This document shows, piece by piece, positions 63,970-64,000 of a stretch of DNA of 64,000 nt (positions are counted from its first letter, which is position 1; every line of letters begins with the position of its first letter). The notes beneath the pieces are model-generated. The model was given only the letters and a program-made list of their open reading frames with translations. It was not told the DNA's origin and did not search any database. Made by a program: the position numbers and the translations under genes. Source of the stretch: Flectonema sp. DT1601 (lineage: Eukaryota > Euglenozoa > Diplonemea > Diplonemida > Diplonemidae); the NCBI GenBank assembly GCA_964019425.1, contig OZ025783.1:496001-560000 (forward strand), read 5' to 3'.

Positions 63970-64000
63970 ATGCTCATTCAGTCCGAGTCATATCTTGGGC
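63970..64000 (+). CDS. Start of a gene cut by window edge
   Basis: Ten codons, MLIQSESYLG, open to the edge. The call rests on the acceptor placed directly before the ATG, as in the neighbouring genes. Nothing can be said about the product. Confidence 0.35.
   Translation, partial: MLIQSESYLG

Overview
The window is nuclear DNA of a flagellated, intron-containing eukaryote, most likely a protist. The evidence is GT-AG introns of 40 to 100 nt, an axonemal ASH-domain protein that looks like CFAP74, a TOP3A-type topoisomerase with GRF zinc fingers, an SLC6-family transporter, a tRNA-Arg(ACG) and many eukaryotic transposon classes. All three standard stop codons are used, so the ordinary code fits. 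At least six consecutive plus-strand genes have a splice-acceptor-like pyrimidine tract and AG only 1 to 16 nt before the start ATG. With the strictly one-directional gene order this suggests spliced-leader trans-splicing, as in Euglenozoa or dinoflagellate/perkinsid lineages. That is an inference, and the lineage is not settled.

1-42 kb is a very AT-rich repeat jungle. Its backbone is a dimeric satellite of about 255 bp (A plus B monomers). Each monomer carries short dyads separated by poly(A)/poly(T) tracts. It lies in minus orientation at about 4.1-6.3 and 9.9-13.1 kb and in plus orientation at about 9, 16.2-27.1 and 31.8-38 kb. Interspersed with it are several dispersed families, named here B (about 1.5 kb unit with LTR-like direct repeats), C (about 0.5 kb with small AGATACCA repeats), R (GATC hairpins) and M (about 400 bp module). 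Cut into the satellite are transposons whose target duplications can be read against the repeat consensus: a MULE-like element with 9-bp duplication (4254-5985), a TA-flanked MITE (16899-17324), two elements with 6-bp duplications and a tRNA-like arm (17345-18102 and 20475-21587), a composite element with 190-bp TIRs (20066-24002) and a pogo-like element (37981-39740). One ORF for a coiled-coil protein stands alone at 6327-7529.

The centrepiece of the repeat region is a GC-rich tyrosine-recombinase retroelement of the DIRS order at 27126-31770 (minus strand). It has a gag-like ORF, a tyrosine recombinase, a reverse transcriptase-RNase H and split direct repeats (A1 ... B1-A2-B2). Its terminal dyad, CGAC-TAC-GTCG, resembles the dyad repeated in the surrounding satellite, CGAC-TAT-GTCG.

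42-46 kb holds a broken non-LTR retrotransposon with restriction-like endonuclease features, interrupted by a MULE transposase fragment, followed by a Ser-rich ORF of unknown function. 46-64 kb is ordinary gene-dense DNA, all protein genes on the plus strand: SLC6-like transporter, TOP3A (one intron swollen by an antisense LINE fragment), CFAP74-like protein, a 502-aa coiled-coil protein, a small N-myristoylation-candidate protein, a secreted Cys-rich protein, a small basic protein, and the first codons of another gene at the right edge. A tRNA-Arg lies on the minus strand near 63.45 kb.
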